A DNA stretch of 64,000 bases from Nevskiaceae bacterium (GCA_004297005.1 SCVA01000057.1:1-64000), one strand, 5' to 3'; numbered from the stretch's first letter, positions 30,131 to 39,557 are shown. Numbers and translations: made by a program. The notes: generated by a model not told the origin, from the sequence alone.

Positions 30131-31749
30131 CTGATCTGCGTCAGCCGGTTGCTGCCGTGGTCGCAGCGGAACACCGCGCCCAGTGACTCTTCATCCGTGG
30201 GCTGGCTCACCAGCGGCACAAACCAGAATTCCGCCTGCACCCGCTCGGCGTCGATATCGAGCACGGTGTAGCCGTTGAGGGAGTTGTTGTAGTACTTGAG
30301 GTGCGGATTGGTGAGCCGCAGCAACTGCTCGACATTGTCCGGCAGCCGCTGCAACTGGGCGCTCAGCGAGTCGCCGACGACACCGTCGCCACGCGTGCTG
30401 GTGGAGGTGACCACGAACTCCACCGCCTTCGAGCCCTCGCCGGTCAGCGGGTTGTAGGCCAGCGGATTGTTCGGGTCGTCGCTCACATCGAAGGCGTAGG
30501 CCTCGTGCGCGTCGCCGGTGAGGATCACGACATTGCCGGCCTCGGCGATGGCGGCCAGCACCCGGTCCCGCGCCGGCTCGTAGCCGTCCCATTTGTCGTT
30601 GCTCAGGAACAGGCTCAGGCCGGTGGCGCGCGGCGCGCCGATGAGCTTGAGCGGCGAGAAGTAGACCTGGTTGCCGAGCAGCTTCCAGCGCGCCGTGCTC
30701 GCGCCCAGGGCGCCGACCAGCCACTGTTCCTGCTCAACTCCGAGGATGTGCCGGCTTTCGTCGGCAAAGTCGCCGCTCTGGGTGAATACCGGCACGGTCT
30801 CGCCGAACAGGGTGTTGGGCGGCGCCGGTTGATCGCGGCCAACCTGGCGGGCGTCGATCATCAGCAGATCGACCAGATCGCCGAACACGAAGCGGCGGTA
30901 GATGCGCGCCAGGTCCGCGCTGTCCGGCGTGCGGATCGGCATCCACTCGTGGGCCGCCTGGAAAGCCGCGGCGCGTCGCGCGAAGAAATCGCCCTGGGTC
31001 GCCGGGTCGTGCGCTTCGGCTCCGCCCTTCCAGGCGTCGTTGGCGAGTTCGTGATCGTCCCAGACCCAGATCATCGGGTGCTGGCGGTGCAGTTCCTGAA
31101 GGTCGGCATCGCCGCGCAGCGTGGCGTAACGCAGGCGGTAGTCCGCCAGGCTGACGATCTCGTACGGCGGCACCTGCGGCCGCACGTCGTCCAGACGGCC
31201 GTTCTCGTAGATGTAATCGCCGAGGTGCAGTACCGCCTGCAAGTCCTCGCGCTCGGCCACCCGCCGGTAGGCGTTGAACAAGCCGCGCGCGTAGTCGCCG
31301 CAGGTGACCACGCCCAGCCGCAGGCTCTCGACCGCCCCCTCGGGCGCGGTGCGGGTGCGGCCCAGGGGCGAGCGCTGCGTGCCGCTGCGGAACTGGTAGT
31401 AGTAGGTCTGCCCCGGCAACAAGCCCCGCACGTCCAGCTTCAGCGTGTAGTCGGTGCTGGCGCGGGCCTGGCCGGTTCCGCGCTGCATCACCTGGCTCAG
31501 CTCCGGATCCAGGGCCAGCAGCCAGTCCACCGGCAACTCCTTTGCCTCCGGATTGTCCGGAGTCAGGCGCGTCCAGAGGATCACCGCGTCGCTCAGGGGA
31601 TCGCCGCTCGCCACCCCGTGCAGGAACTGGCCGCCGGGCGTGGCGGCGGCCGCGGGCGGCGAATCGCTCTCGCCGCAGGCCGCCAGCAGCGGCGCCAGAC
31701 TGGCGGCGGCGGCGGCCTTGAGGAGGTCGCGTCGGGATACGGGCGGCAT
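30127..31749 (-). CDS. phoD: PhoD-type alkaline phosphatase (Tat-exported)
   Basis: The 540-residue phosphodiesterase/phosphomonoesterase uses Fe/Ca. The N-terminus SRRDLLKAAAAASLAPLLAAC is a twin-arginine signal with a possible lipobox, so it is exported folded. A PhoD N-terminal Fn3-like domain (about 38-135) is followed by the metallophosphatase domain with GVVTCGDYARG, VLHLGDYIYENG, WVWDDHELANDAWKGG and ILTGDAHEAYAFD, all carrying metal ligands. Phosphate limitation is the usual inducer, but no clear Pho box was identified in the 110-base gap to darP. Confidence 0.93.
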   Translation of the reverse strand: MPPVSRRDLLKAAAAASLAPLLAACGESDSPPAAAATPGGQFLHGVASGDPLSDAVILWTRLTPDNPEAKELPVDWLLALDPELSQVMQRGTGQARASTDYTLKLDVRGLLPGQTYYYQFRSGTQRSPLGRTRTAPEGAVESLRLGVVTCGDYARGLFNAYRRVAEREDLQAVLHLGDYIYENGRLDDVRPQVPPYEIVSLADYRLRYATLRGDADLQELHRQHPMIWVWDDHELANDAWKGGAEAHDPATQGDFFARRAAAFQAAHEWMPIRTPDSADLARIYRRFVFGDLVDLLMIDARQVGRDQPAPPNTLFGETVPVFTQSGDFADESRHILGVEQEQWLVGALGASTARWKLLGNQVYFSPLKLIGAPRATGLSLFLSNDKWDGYEPARDRVLAAIAEAGNVVILTGDAHEAYAFDVSDDPNNPLAYNPLTGEGSKAVEFVVTSTSTRGDGVVGDSLSAQLQRLPDNVEQLLRLTNPHLKYYNNSLNGYTVLDIDAERVQAEFWFVPLVSQPTDEESLGAVFRCDHGSNRLTQIS

Positions 31750-31859
31750 GGCGGTTCCAGATCAGGCTGAAGCTGCCTATGGTGGTCAACCGAGATGGCG
31801 CGACGATGAAGGTTCCGCCACCGGCTTATCATGCGCACCCTGCCCCGCCCAGCGACACC

Positions 31860-32435
31860 ATGACCCGCTTCCGCTACGACGCCGCCACCGAAGGTCTGGA
31901 AGAGGAAGACCTCGGTCCCAGCAAGACCTCGGTGAAAATCGAGATGCTGGACCTGCAGGAGCTGGGTCTGGCCCTGCTGGAACTGCCGCCCGATCGCTTC
32001 GCCCGCATCGAGATGGACGAGCGCCTGCGCGAGGCCTTTCAGGAACTGCAGCGCATCACCAATCTGAGCGCGCGCAAGCGTCAGGCCTCGTTCATCGGCA
32101 AGCTGCTGCGCGATGAAGACAGCGTCGCCTTCCGCAAGCTGCTCAGCGACTATCAGCACGGCAAGGAACAGGCCGCGCGCGGCTTTCCGGAAATCGCCCG
32201 CTGGCGCGACCGGCTGCTGATCGACGACGGCGCGATCACCGAGTGGTTCAGCCGTTATCCCACCGGCGACACCCGCACCTTGCGCGCCCTGGTGCGCAAC
32301 GCCCGCAAGGAAGAGGCGGCGGCCCTGGCCGAGGCGGAATTCAGCGGCAAGCCGGCCAGCAAGGGACGCTACTACCGCGAGCTGTTCCAGCACCTGCGCA
32401 CGGTGGTGGAAGAGGCGACGCTGCCGCCGGACTGA
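31860..32435 (+). CDS. darP: Ribosome biogenesis factor DarP (YjgA, DUF615)
   Basis: The 191-residue protein from the ATG at 31860 is highly helical and charged, with LGPSKTSVKIEMLDLQELG near the N-terminus and RWRDRLLIDD, RTLRALVRNARKE and KGRYYRELFQHLR. These are the family signature (E. coli YjgA: PSKSQLKRDAEAL-like start). DarP associates with late 50S precursors. The upstream frame to 31779 is not conserved. It is divergent from phoD. Confidence 0.9.
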   Translation: MTRFRYDAATEGLEEEDLGPSKTSVKIEMLDLQELGLALLELPPDRFARIEMDERLREAFQELQRITNLSARKRQASFIGKLLRDEDSVAFRKLLSDYQHGKEQAARGFPEIARWRDRLLIDDGAITEWFSRYPTGDTRTLRALVRNARKEEAAALAEAEFSGKPASKGRYYRELFQHLRTVVEEATLPPD

Positions 32436-32440
32436 AGCGC

Positions 32441-32821
32441 TCAGCCGCCCGCGACCAGCAGCGCCAGCGGCAGCAGCAGGAACAGCAGTTCGCCCAGCGC
32501 CAGACCCAGCACCATCGGCTCGCGTATCCGGTAGCGCCACAGGCTGTAGGCACGGAACGGCAGGATGCCGCCGTAGAGCATCAGGCCCAGCCACAGGCCC
32601 AGGTGGGACAGATCCGGCCGCCAGGCCAGGGTCGCGAAGATCGCCGCCAGTCCCAATTCCAGTCCGCCATAGATGCTCAGGAATTCGCCGCGCCCGGCCG
32701 CCGAGAGCTGCTCGTAACCCAGCGAGCGCGAGGTCTGCCCTGGGCGCGCCGCGCACCAGAGGCCAAAACCGAGATAGGTCGCGGCATTGGCCCAGAGGTA
32801 GGCCGCGATCAGCCCGCTCAT
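32441..32821 (-). CDS. DUF4345-like small membrane protein
   Basis: The 126-residue protein has four membrane segments: [58 protein letters not shown] and [19 protein letters not shown]. It resembles the DUF4345 four-helix family; function is unknown. Its ATG overlaps the stop of the DUF808 gene by ATGA (32818-32821), so translation is coupled. A longer open frame to 33052 is out of phase with this logic and not membrane-like. Confidence 0.7.
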   Translation of the reverse strand: MSGLIAAYLWANAATYLGFGLWCAARPGQTSRSLGYEQLSAAGRGEFLSIYGGLELGLAAIFATLAWRPDLSHLGLWLGLMLYGGILPFRAYSLWRYRIREPMVLGLALGELLFLLLPLALLVAGG

Positions 32822-33723
32822 GCCGCCGAGCCCCGCAGGCCCTGAACCAGCCGCAGCACCGCGAGCGCCAGCGCGCCGGCCAGCACGCCCACCAGGGCGT
32901 TCAGCAAGGTCGGCAGTACCGGCGTCAGCCAGCCCGGCGCCGGCAGCGCCTCCAGGGCGTGGTGCAGCCAGGGCAGACCGTGCACCAGGATGCCGCCACC
33001 GACCAGAAACATCGCCGCGGTGCCGAGCACCGAGAGCAGCTTCATCAGCCATGGCGCCAGCCGCAGCAGGCCGCGACCCAGAGCCTGCGCCGGTGCGTTG
33101 GCGCGGCGGCTGAGGTACAGGCCGGCGTCATCGAGCTTGACGATGCCGGCCACCAGCCCATACACGCCCACGGTCATGATCGCGGCGATGCCGGCCAGTA
33201 CCGCCAACTGCTGCCAGAAGCCGGCGCCGGCGACCGTGCCCAGCGAGATCACCACAATCTCGGCGGAGAGGATGAAGTCGGTCCGCACCGCACCCTTGAT
33301 CTTGTCGCGCTCGTAGGCGACCAGATCCACCGCCGGATCGGCCACCGCCTGCACCAGTTCCTGGTGGTGCTGAGCTTCCTCGGCGCGGCTGTGCAGGAAC
33401 TTGTGCGCCAGCTTTTCAAAACCCTCGTAGCAGAGAAAAGCGCCGCCCAGCATCAGCAGCGGGGTGATCAGCCAGGGCAGCAGCGCGCTGATCGCCAGCG
33501 CCGCCGGCACCAGAATCAGCTTGTTCAGCGCCGAGCCCTTGGCTACCGCCCAGACCACCGGCAACTCGCGGTCGGCGCTGACACCGGCCACTTGCTGGGC
33601 ATTGAGCGCGAGATCGTCGCCCAGCACTCCGGCGGTCTTCTTGGTGGCGAGCTTGGTCATCGCCGCCACGTCGTCGAGGACGCTGGCGATGTCGTCTAGC
33701 AGGAGCAACAGACTGGAGGCCAT
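32818..33723 (-). CDS. DUF808 (YedI) inner-membrane protein
   Basis: The 301-residue protein begins [20 protein letters not shown] and carries [22 protein letters not shown] and [19 protein letters not shown], the DUF808/YedI signature. Several membrane segments follow (about 75-115, 160-200, 235-295). The family function is unknown. It is the first gene of a two-gene operon with the DUF4345-like protein. Confidence 0.87.
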   Translation of the reverse strand: MASSLLLLLDDIASVLDDVAAMTKLATKKTAGVLGDDLALNAQQVAGVSADRELPVVWAVAKGSALNKLILVPAALAISALLPWLITPLLMLGGAFLCYEGFEKLAHKFLHSRAEEAQHHQELVQAVADPAVDLVAYERDKIKGAVRTDFILSAEIVVISLGTVAGAGFWQQLAVLAGIAAIMTVGVYGLVAGIVKLDDAGLYLSRRANAPAQALGRGLLRLAPWLMKLLSVLGTAAMFLVGGGILVHGLPWLHHALEALPAPGWLTPVLPTLLNALVGVLAGALALAVLRLVQGLRGSAA

Positions 33724-33751
33724 GGTCGTATCCGGAAAGCGAGCTACAACC

Positions 33752-34984
33752 TCAAGGCAGCACTTCGAAACGCAGCCCGGCGTGCAACTGCAGACGCTCG
33801 ATCAGCGCGTCGCCCAGTGCCGTGGCCGGCGTCCAGAAGCCGCCGGCGAGCGCCGACTTGGGACGATCCAGCGCCAGGCAGGCGGCGGCCTCGCCGAGCA
33901 TCTTGCCGGTGGAGCCGTAGCCGGGGTCGCGGTCGCCGGTCACCTTCACCTTCAGGGTCTGGCCGGCGGTGGTGCGGCCGTAGAAGCGGAAGTCGTAGCC
34001 GCCCTTCTCCTGCTGCTCCGGCGTCGGGCCCTCGCCCGGCTTGGGCACCACATAGCTTTCCAGCAGCCAGCGGCTGGGCGGCAGAGCGGCGGCGGCGACG
34101 AAGCCGCCGAGACCCAGCGCGACGCCAGTGGCGGTCAGGCGGCCCTTGAGGCCGGGGCCGGTCATCATCGCCTCGTCGTACTGGAACCCCTGGCCGTAGG
34201 CATCGCCCTTGAGGGCGTTGGAGCGCTGCACCACACGGGTATTGATGCCGGCCATCACAAAGGGCGCGAGCCAGCTACCGGCCTCGTCGTCGTACTGCGC
34301 GAACATCACCTCCGGCTGGCGCGGCTTGCCGGCGCTGCCACCGGGCACGATGGAATACGGGTCGGCCATGATCTTGCGCAGCGCCGGGTCCTCGCCGATC
34401 TCCCGCATCACGTTCATCAGGCTGGCGACGGTGCCGCCGGAGAAGCCGCCGCGCAGCTTGCGGATGCGCAGCTTCATCCGCGTGCAGGGCGCGCCAAAGC
34501 GGCGCTGCGCCTCGGCTTGCAGGTAGTGCACGCCGAGGTCGGAGGGGATGGAGTCGAAGCCGCAGCAGTGGACGATGCGCGCGCCACTCTTGCGGGCGGC
34601 GGGCTCGTGGGCCTCGATCATGCGGCGTATCCACTGCACCTCGCCGGTGAGGTCGCAGTAGTCGGTGCCGGTTTCGGCGCAGACCTTCACCAGCGGCGAG
34701 CCGTAGAGCGCGTAAGGCCCAACGGTGGAAACCACCACCCGGGTGCTGTCGCACATTGCCTTCAGCGCCACCTCGTCGCTGGCCTCGGCGAGCAGGATCG
34801 GCAACTCCGCCGCGCCTTCGCCCAGGCTGCTGCGTAGCGCCTGGAGCTTGGCGCTGGAGCGACCGGCGATGGCCCATTGCACCGCGCCACCGACGCCGTG
34901 CCGACCGTAGAGATAGCGGCTCAGAATCTGGCCGACGAAGCTGGTGGCGCCGTAGACCACGAAGTGAAAGCGGGGGCTGCTCAT
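33752..34984 (-). CDS. Saccharopine-dehydrogenase-like NAD(P) oxidoreductase (trans-acting enoyl reductase type)
   Basis: The 410-residue protein from the ATG at 34984 ([18 protein letters not shown]) has a Rossmann start [18 protein letters not shown], a second part typical of SCCPDH-like proteins ([46 protein letters not shown]), and a C-terminal hydrophobic patch. Homologues act as enoyl reductases on membrane lipids in actinobacteria. The real substrate here is unknown. An in-frame extension to 35044 runs into a seven-base tandem repeat and is rejected as coding start. Confidence 0.85.
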   Translation of the reverse strand: MSSPRFHFVVYGATSFVGQILSRYLYGRHGVGGAVQWAIAGRSSAKLQALRSSLGEGAAELPILLAEASDEVALKAMCDSTRVVVSTVGPYALYGSPLVKVCAETGTDYCDLTGEVQWIRRMIEAHEPAARKSGARIVHCCGFDSIPSDLGVHYLQAEAQRRFGAPCTRMKLRIRKLRGGFSGGTVASLMNVMREIGEDPALRKIMADPYSIVPGGSAGKPRQPEVMFAQYDDEAGSWLAPFVMAGINTRVVQRSNALKGDAYGQGFQYDEAMMTGPGLKGRLTATGVALGLGGFVAAAALPPSRWLLESYVVPKPGEGPTPEQQEKGGYDFRFYGRTTAGQTLKVKVTGDRDPGYGSTGKMLGEAAACLALDRPKSALAGGFWTPATALGDALIERLQLHAGLRFEVLP

Positions 34985-35000
34985 AGGGGACTCGCTCAAT

Positions 35001-35035
35001 TGCGGAATGCGGAATGCGGAATGCGGAATGCGGAA
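35001..35035. repeat. Five-copy heptamer tandem repeat (TGCGGAA)n
   Basis: TGCGGAA is repeated five times without change from 35001 to 35035, followed by TGCCGG. It lies 17 bases before the start codon of the reductase gene, in the gap to the AraC gene. Such heptamer tracts can change length by slippage. It would shift only the spacing upstream of the ATG at 34984, or the frame of the longer version of that gene. Confidence 0.9.
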
Positions 35036-35074
35036 TGCCGGCAAGCATAGCGGCGGCCGGCGCCGGAGCGGGGC

Positions 35075-36106
35075 TCAGCCGGCTTGGCTCTGCCGCCACA
35101 CGGCCGGCGTGCACCCGGTCCAGCGCCGGAAGGCACGCTGAAAGGCGCTCTGCTCGGAAAATCCGCAGGCCTGGGCGATCTCGGCCAGGTCGGCCTGGCC
35201 GTGCCGCAACCACCAGCAGGCGGCGTCGCGGCGCACCTCGTCCTGCAAGGCGCGAAGGTTCAGATTCTGCGCCTGCAGGCGCTCGCGCAAGCCGCGCGCG
35301 CTCAGGCCCACGGCATCTGCCAGCGCCGCCGCCTCGGGTAGCTCGCCCGGCAGCGCGGCAAAGCTGGCAGCCCGCAGGCGCAGTTCCAGCCGCCAGCTCA
35401 AGGGCCCCTCGGCCAAGCGGCGCCGGGCCTCGGCGAGCACCCAGTCGGCAGCGGAGGGGTCGGCCAGCTTCAGCTCGCGGCGCAGCCACTCGGCCGGGAA
35501 GTGCAGCGCGGTCTCGGTCTGGTCGAACAGCGGTTCGCAGCCGAGCAGCTCGCGGTAAGCCGGCAGCGGCGCCCGCGCCGCGTGCGCGAAGCCCAGACGC
35601 AGCTCGCCAGCCGGCACTCCGGCCAGCGCCGGCGCCAGCAGCACCCAGCCGGCCAGGGCCAGCTCCATCACGGCGGGTGGGATCGGATACAGCGGCAGCC
35701 AGCGCAGGCTGGCCGAGGTGCCGTTGACGCTCAGCTCGATGCGGCTACCGTCCCAGACCAGGGACTCCAGTTCGATCAGCCGCGCCAGCCCGGTGCCCAG
35801 GTCGGTGCTGGCCAAGAGGCTCAGCCCCAGCCAGGGATAGGCCTTGAGGCTTAGTTGCCGCGCCTGCCGCAGCGCCAGCAGCGGGTCGGCCTGCGCCGCC
35901 AGCGCCTGATCCAGCAGGGCATAGGCCTGGTACAGCGGCACCCGGTAGTGCTCGTCCGCGCGTAGACGAGCGGCATCAATGCCGGCATCGGCCAGCAACG
36001 ACGGCGGCGGATCGGCCGGCAACAGCTCCCGCAGGTAGCGGGCGCTGATACCCGCCGGAGCGCACATCAGGGCCGGGAGCGGCGGGAGCAATGACTCGAC
36101 TGCCAT
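35075..36106 (-). CDS. AraC-family regulator (OruR/ArgR-like, arabinose-binding-2 type)
   Basis: The 343-residue protein has an N-terminal sensor domain of the Arabinose_bd type (about 20-215: LLADAGIDAARLRADEHYRV, PWLGLSLLASTDLGTGLARL) and a C-terminal AraC HTH pair. The second HTH is intact: QADLAEIAQACGFSEQSAFQ then RAFRRWTGCTPAVWRQ. The start may be the internal Met14 (MCAPAG). It is divergent from the hydroxylase-type gene 87 bases away and may regulate it (inference from layout). Confidence 0.88.
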   Translation of the reverse strand: MAVESLLPPLPALMCAPAGISARYLRELLPADPPPSLLADAGIDAARLRADEHYRVPLYQAYALLDQALAAQADPLLALRQARQLSLKAYPWLGLSLLASTDLGTGLARLIELESLVWDGSRIELSVNGTSASLRWLPLYPIPPAVMELALAGWVLLAPALAGVPAGELRLGFAHAARAPLPAYRELLGCEPLFDQTETALHFPAEWLRRELKLADPSAADWVLAEARRRLAEGPLSWRLELRLRAASFAALPGELPEAAALADAVGLSARGLRERLQAQNLNLRALQDEVRRDAACWWLRHGQADLAEIAQACGFSEQSAFQRAFRRWTGCTPAVWRQSQAG

Positions 36107-36192
36107 GCGTCGGGGGTGGCTGCGATCAAGATTGGGGAACGGGCTAGCGCTATGGTCAACGGCGAGGAGTCATCACCACAAGAGCCATCGCC

Positions 36193-36774
36193 ATGATCGG
36201 AATCCCCCTAGGCCTCATCACCGCCAACGCCGTCGAATGGGGCATGCACAAGTACGTGCTGCACGACGCCGGGCGCAACAAGAACAGCTTCTGGGCCTTT
36301 CACTTCCACGAGCATCACCGGGTGGTGCGCCAGAACGCCTTTCACGACCCCAACTACCGGCGCTTTCCGCTGGGCTGGCATGCGCAGGGCAAGGAAGCCT
36401 GGTCGCTGATCGCCGCCGCCGTGGCGGTGGCGCCGCTGTTCCCGATTGCGCCCTTCTACGTCGCCACGCTCTGGTACTGCGCCGGCAACTACTACCACCT
36501 GCACAAGAAGGCGCACGACAAGCCCGAATGGGCGCGCGAGCACCTGCCCTGGCACTACGACCACCACCTGGGCCGCAACGCCGACGCAAATTGGTGCGTC
36601 ACCAAACCCTGGTTCGACTACGTGATGGGCACCCGCGAGTTCATGCCGGACGTGCCGCGGGAGAGCAATGTGCTGGGCTTGAGCCGTTTGCCGGATTGGC
36701 TGGCGCGGCGGTTGCCCGATCCGATGCGGCGCGGGCGCGTGGTGGGTAAGGCCGCCGTGAAGACGGCGGCCTAG
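36193..36774 (+). CDS. Fatty-acid hydroxylase / sterol-desaturase superfamily membrane protein
   Basis: The 193-residue protein carries the histidine clusters of the diiron membrane hydroxylases: HKYVLHD, HFHEHHRVV, YYHLHKKAHD and WHYDHHLGRN. A hydrophobic segment (AAAVAVAPLFPIAPFYVATL, about 77-97) lies in the middle. It is short, about the length of the catalytic core alone. The substrate is not visible from sequence. It is divergent from the AraC regulator. Confidence 0.83.
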   Translation: MIGIPLGLITANAVEWGMHKYVLHDAGRNKNSFWAFHFHEHHRVVRQNAFHDPNYRRFPLGWHAQGKEAWSLIAAAVAVAPLFPIAPFYVATLWYCAGNYYHLHKKAHDKPEWAREHLPWHYDHHLGRNADANWCVTKPWFDYVMGTREFMPDVPRESNVLGLSRLPDWLARRLPDPMRRGRVVGKAAVKTAA

Positions 36775-36903
36775 CGCGCCTCTTGATCGGCCTCAGGACC
36801 GTCGGTCGAACATAAACATAAGGACGCGCAGTTCCAGCTTGGCGATGGCGTCCTCGCGCGACGGGTTCAAACACGGTGAAGCCACGATATCAGTGGTTAG
36901 GCA

Positions 36904-38082
36904 TCACTTTAAAGCGCCAAAAGCCCACTGAATTCGATCCAGATAAATTTCGAGATTGATCTTCCGCAAGCTGAAGGCATCCGCATCAGAGACTGCAACG
37001 CGGGCAGTTCCAAAAACTTCTCCGTCGGGAAAATTGAGTTGGATACTGACTCTGTCGATTCGTGAGCGACTAGCAACATCCGACAAGATCCCAATGGAGA
37101 GGGCGACCAATTGCTGCGATGCATGAATGAGCGCGCCCTTCGGCTCACGGTTCAATCGGTCGAGAACTGTCATCCGACCTTCTCGCCTTATCACATCCCA
37201 GCCAACTACCTCGAAGCCAACGGTAGAAAGTCCATGCCCTACTACAACCAGAGTAGCGGACAGCGGACGCTCGGTGTTGGGTTTTCCAAGCGCGACCAAC
37301 TCGCGCATATGCTCGACGTAGGTGATGGTGTTAGCCAGCCTTGCAGCACTGTGAGTCTGTATTAACCACTTAGACACACTACGCAGTCTCTGAAGACCGA
37401 ACCGAGAAGTTCTCGGATTTCCCTTGCCATAGGTCACCTCCACTGTTCGAGGACCTATGAGTTTGAAAGATTTGTGTGCGGCAATGTTTCGCCATTGGTG
37501 CACCCGAATCCGAAGATCTTCGTCTCGAAGCAGAACTGGAACCTCCGTGCGGAGCTTTGCCGGAAAATTCTCCACTAACGTGCCAAAGTCCAAGGTCCTG
37601 ACGTCCCGCGGCCAAGCTCCTGTTGCATCGCGCACAGCAAACGCATAGATGATCTGCAACTGCGGCTTGAAGCAACCTTCCGCCACGCCATCTATGGTTT
37701 CGAAAAGCTGAAAAGCTACATCTTGTGGTGCCGCTCCGGGGCCAAGCGGGTTCGTCATCTGGAAAATATTTGTCCATCGCTCGTCCGAAACCTGCATGTT
37801 TTGGAAAAACTGATGCATAGCCTCGTAGGTTCGCGACCGATCTTCGCGCAGCACGCGGCGATGGAGTGCAAGGCACCATCTAAATAGTTCGACGTGCTCC
37901 TCAGATTGCAGAAAGCGCGCGAAATTGCGCATCTCAATTAAGAATAGATCTATGCTTTCTCGCAGCCTCGTAGGCCGTCGGAAGTAGGGATCAAAGAGTG
38001 CTAAAGCCGCGTCCTTCCAATCTTGTCGACTGAACTCGACTGGCAATTGATGCTCTCGTAAAGACCTAATGACCTTCTGCAT
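36904..38082 (-). CDS. Orphan protein with HEPN-like RNxxxH motif (lower GC)
   Basis: The 392-residue soluble protein is not one I recognise. It is mostly helical by composition. Residues 198-203 read R-N-I-A-A-H inside RIRVHQWRNIAAHKSF. This fits the RNxxxH signature of HEPN RNases, followed by a beta-like stretch (LIGPRTVEVTYGKG) and another long helix. The gene is clearly less GC-rich and uses codons unlike its neighbours, which suggests transfer. It is alone in its strand block, with no antitoxin-sized partner next to it. A HEPN RNase of a defence or stress system is a hypothesis. A structural or metabolic role is equally open. Confidence 0.7.
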   Translation of the reverse strand: MQKVIRSLREHQLPVEFSRQDWKDAALALFDPYFRRPTRLRESIDLFLIEMRNFARFLQSEEHVELFRWCLALHRRVLREDRSRTYEAMHQFFQNMQVSDERWTNIFQMTNPLGPGAAPQDVAFQLFETIDGVAEGCFKPQLQIIYAFAVRDATGAWPRDVRTLDFGTLVENFPAKLRTEVPVLLRDEDLRIRVHQWRNIAAHKSFKLIGPRTVEVTYGKGNPRTSRFGLQRLRSVSKWLIQTHSAARLANTITYVEHMRELVALGKPNTERPLSATLVVVGHGLSTVGFEVVGWDVIRREGRMTVLDRLNREPKGALIHASQQLVALSIGILSDVASRSRIDRVSIQLNFPDGEVFGTARVAVSDADAFSLRKINLEIYLDRIQWAFGALK

Positions 38083-38145
38083 AGTTGGCAGCCAGCGATC
38101 AGCGAAGCCTAAAACGAACTTACATAGGACATATCAAGGCAAAAG

Positions 38146-38799
38146 CTACGTTGCAGCAGAGACCTCCAAAGTCACTGACAGCGCAATCAGCCCAATCGCC
38201 AACCAATAGGTCGAGAGGATCAACGGCTGCGCGCCGCGATAGGCGCCGCTGAACTGACGCACTGCCAGAGCGGAGTCGGAAACCATGAAGATGAAGGCGC
38301 CGAGCATCGCCAGTTCGGTGCCGAGATTGGGGTTGGCCTGCCAGCGGGCGCTGGCGGCCAGCACCATGCCCATCAGGGCCAGGCCGTAGACCAGCACCGG
38401 GCCTTTCAGCGAGCCGGTCTTGGGCAGCAGCCAGGCGAAGAAGCCCAGGCCGTAGACGACGCCAGCCCAGCACCAGACCGGCACGCCGTAGCTGCTCAGG
38501 CCCTCGGCATAGGCCCAGACGAACAGGAAGTGCGCGATCAAAAAGTTGCCCAGGCCGCCGAGAAACCAGGCGTTGCCGGCGAACATCAGGCAGATGTCAC
38601 CCAGCATCGACAGCACCAGGCCGATGGCGACCGCCGTGCGGTAGTCGCCCTCCGGTCCGCACAGCGCCATGCCGAGGATCAGCAGGGTGGTCAGCGGCTT
38701 GAGGACGTAGAAGGCCTTGTGGCGCTCGGTGCCGGCGCTCTCGGCGGTGATGGCGAGCAGGGCGGAGACAGCGGCGGCGATGGTGAGTGCGGTGAGCAT
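38146..38799 (-). CDS. Lysoplasmalogenase family membrane protein (YhhN/TMEM86)
   Basis: The 217-residue protein has about seven or eight membrane segments and the family signatures FYVLKPLTTLLILGMAL, LVLSMLGDICLMF (conserved G-D), FLIAHFLFVWAYAEGL and MLGAFIFMVSDSALAVRQF. TMEM86-type enzymes cleave the vinyl-ether bond of lysoplasmalogens, but most bacterial members are untested. It follows the thioesterase gene by 15 bases on the same strand, so the two are probably co-transcribed. Confidence 0.87.
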   Translation of the reverse strand: MLTALTIAAAVSALLAITAESAGTERHKAFYVLKPLTTLLILGMALCGPEGDYRTAVAIGLVLSMLGDICLMFAGNAWFLGGLGNFLIAHFLFVWAYAEGLSSYGVPVWCWAGVVYGLGFFAWLLPKTGSLKGPVLVYGLALMGMVLAASARWQANPNLGTELAMLGAFIFMVSDSALAVRQFSGAYRGAQPLILSTYWLAIGLIALSVTLEVSAAT

Positions 38800-38814
38800 G
38801 GGCGAGGCGTCTTG

Positions 38815-39285
38815 TTAGAGGAATTTGGGGATGCCCAGCTTCAGGCCCTTGCCAGGCAGGGCCATGAGCGTGGAGGTGCCGTGGGCGATCAGCTCGCCGG
38901 CTTCGTCGTAGACGCTGGCCTCGGTGTAGCTGATCTGCCGGCCGGGGCGCAGGCAGCGGCCCTCGGCGCGCAGCTTGCCGCGGCTCACCGCCTTCAGGTA
39001 GTTGAGCTTGAGATCGACGTTGACCAGCCCGGCGTCCTCCGGCAGGCGCAGGAAGCCGGCCCAGAAGGTGGCGGTGTCGATGAGTGTGGCCAGCACGCCG
39101 CCGTGGATGATCCCGAACGGCTGTAGATGCCGCTCGGCCAGCTCCAGCTCGATGCGGCAAGTGTCGAAGTCCATCGCCGCCAGACGCATGCCGATCAGGC
39201 TCGGATAGGGCGCGGTGCGCACGCTCTCCTGCACGGCGGCGATGTAGGCCAGGTTCGGCGTCGGTAGCTCACTGGGCTTGGTCAT
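38815..39285 (-). CDS. PaaI-type hot-dog thioesterase
   Basis: The 156-residue protein from the ATG at 39285 has the hot-dog signature RHLQPFGIIHGGVLATLID followed by VNVDLKLNYLKAVSRGKL and EASVYDEAGELIAHGTSTLM, typical of YiiD/PaaI-type acyl-CoA thioesterases. The ATG lies just two bases inside the edge of the inverted-repeat element (39288-39557), so its leader (CAGACCCTTT) comes from that element and lacks a Shine-Dalgarno. An in-frame extension through the element to 39438 is not homologous. Confidence 0.85.
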   Translation of the reverse strand: MTKPSELPTPNLAYIAAVQESVRTAPYPSLIGMRLAAMDFDTCRIELELAERHLQPFGIIHGGVLATLIDTATFWAGFLRLPEDAGLVNVDLKLNYLKAVSRGKLRAEGRCLRPGRQISYTEASVYDEAGELIAHGTSTLMALPGKGLKLGIPKFL

Positions 39286-39287
39286 AA

Positions 39288-39557
39288 AGGGTCTGTTCAC
39301 AGCTGGATGGTCGCTGCGGCGGAAGGCGGTTTTGGGGCAGTGCAAGGAAGCGAGGCTGCGCGATGGTTGATGCCATCGAAAGACTCGCTGACGCCGCAAT
39401 GCCCCAAAACCGTCCCGCCCCGAAGGGTTGCTGGCCAAAATCGCGCCATGCGTCGTTGCGAGCCTAGCGAAGGCTTCAAGCCTTCGCGTCGGCCCGCGTC
39501 TCGCCTGACGCGATTTTGACCGGCAACGCAGCGATCATCCAGCTGTGAACAGACCCT
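39288..39557. mobile_element. 270-bp MITE-like element with long terminal inverted repeats
   Basis: The ends are perfect 22-base inverted repeats (AGGGTCTGTTCACAGCTGGA at 39288 and its complement ending at 39557), extending to 31 bases with one mismatch. Inside are further nested inverted pairs: CGGTTTTGGGGCA with TGCCCCAAAACCG, CCAAAATCGCG with CGCGATTTTG, and a compact hairpin around CGAAGGCTT-CAAGCCTTCG. No transposase is encoded. No clear target duplication was found. It sits exactly between the thioesterase start and the flavoprotein end. Confidence 0.8.

Noticed and set aside
35001-35035. Possible CRISPR-like array
   Set aside because: Units are seven bases with no spacers. It is a simple tandem repeat.
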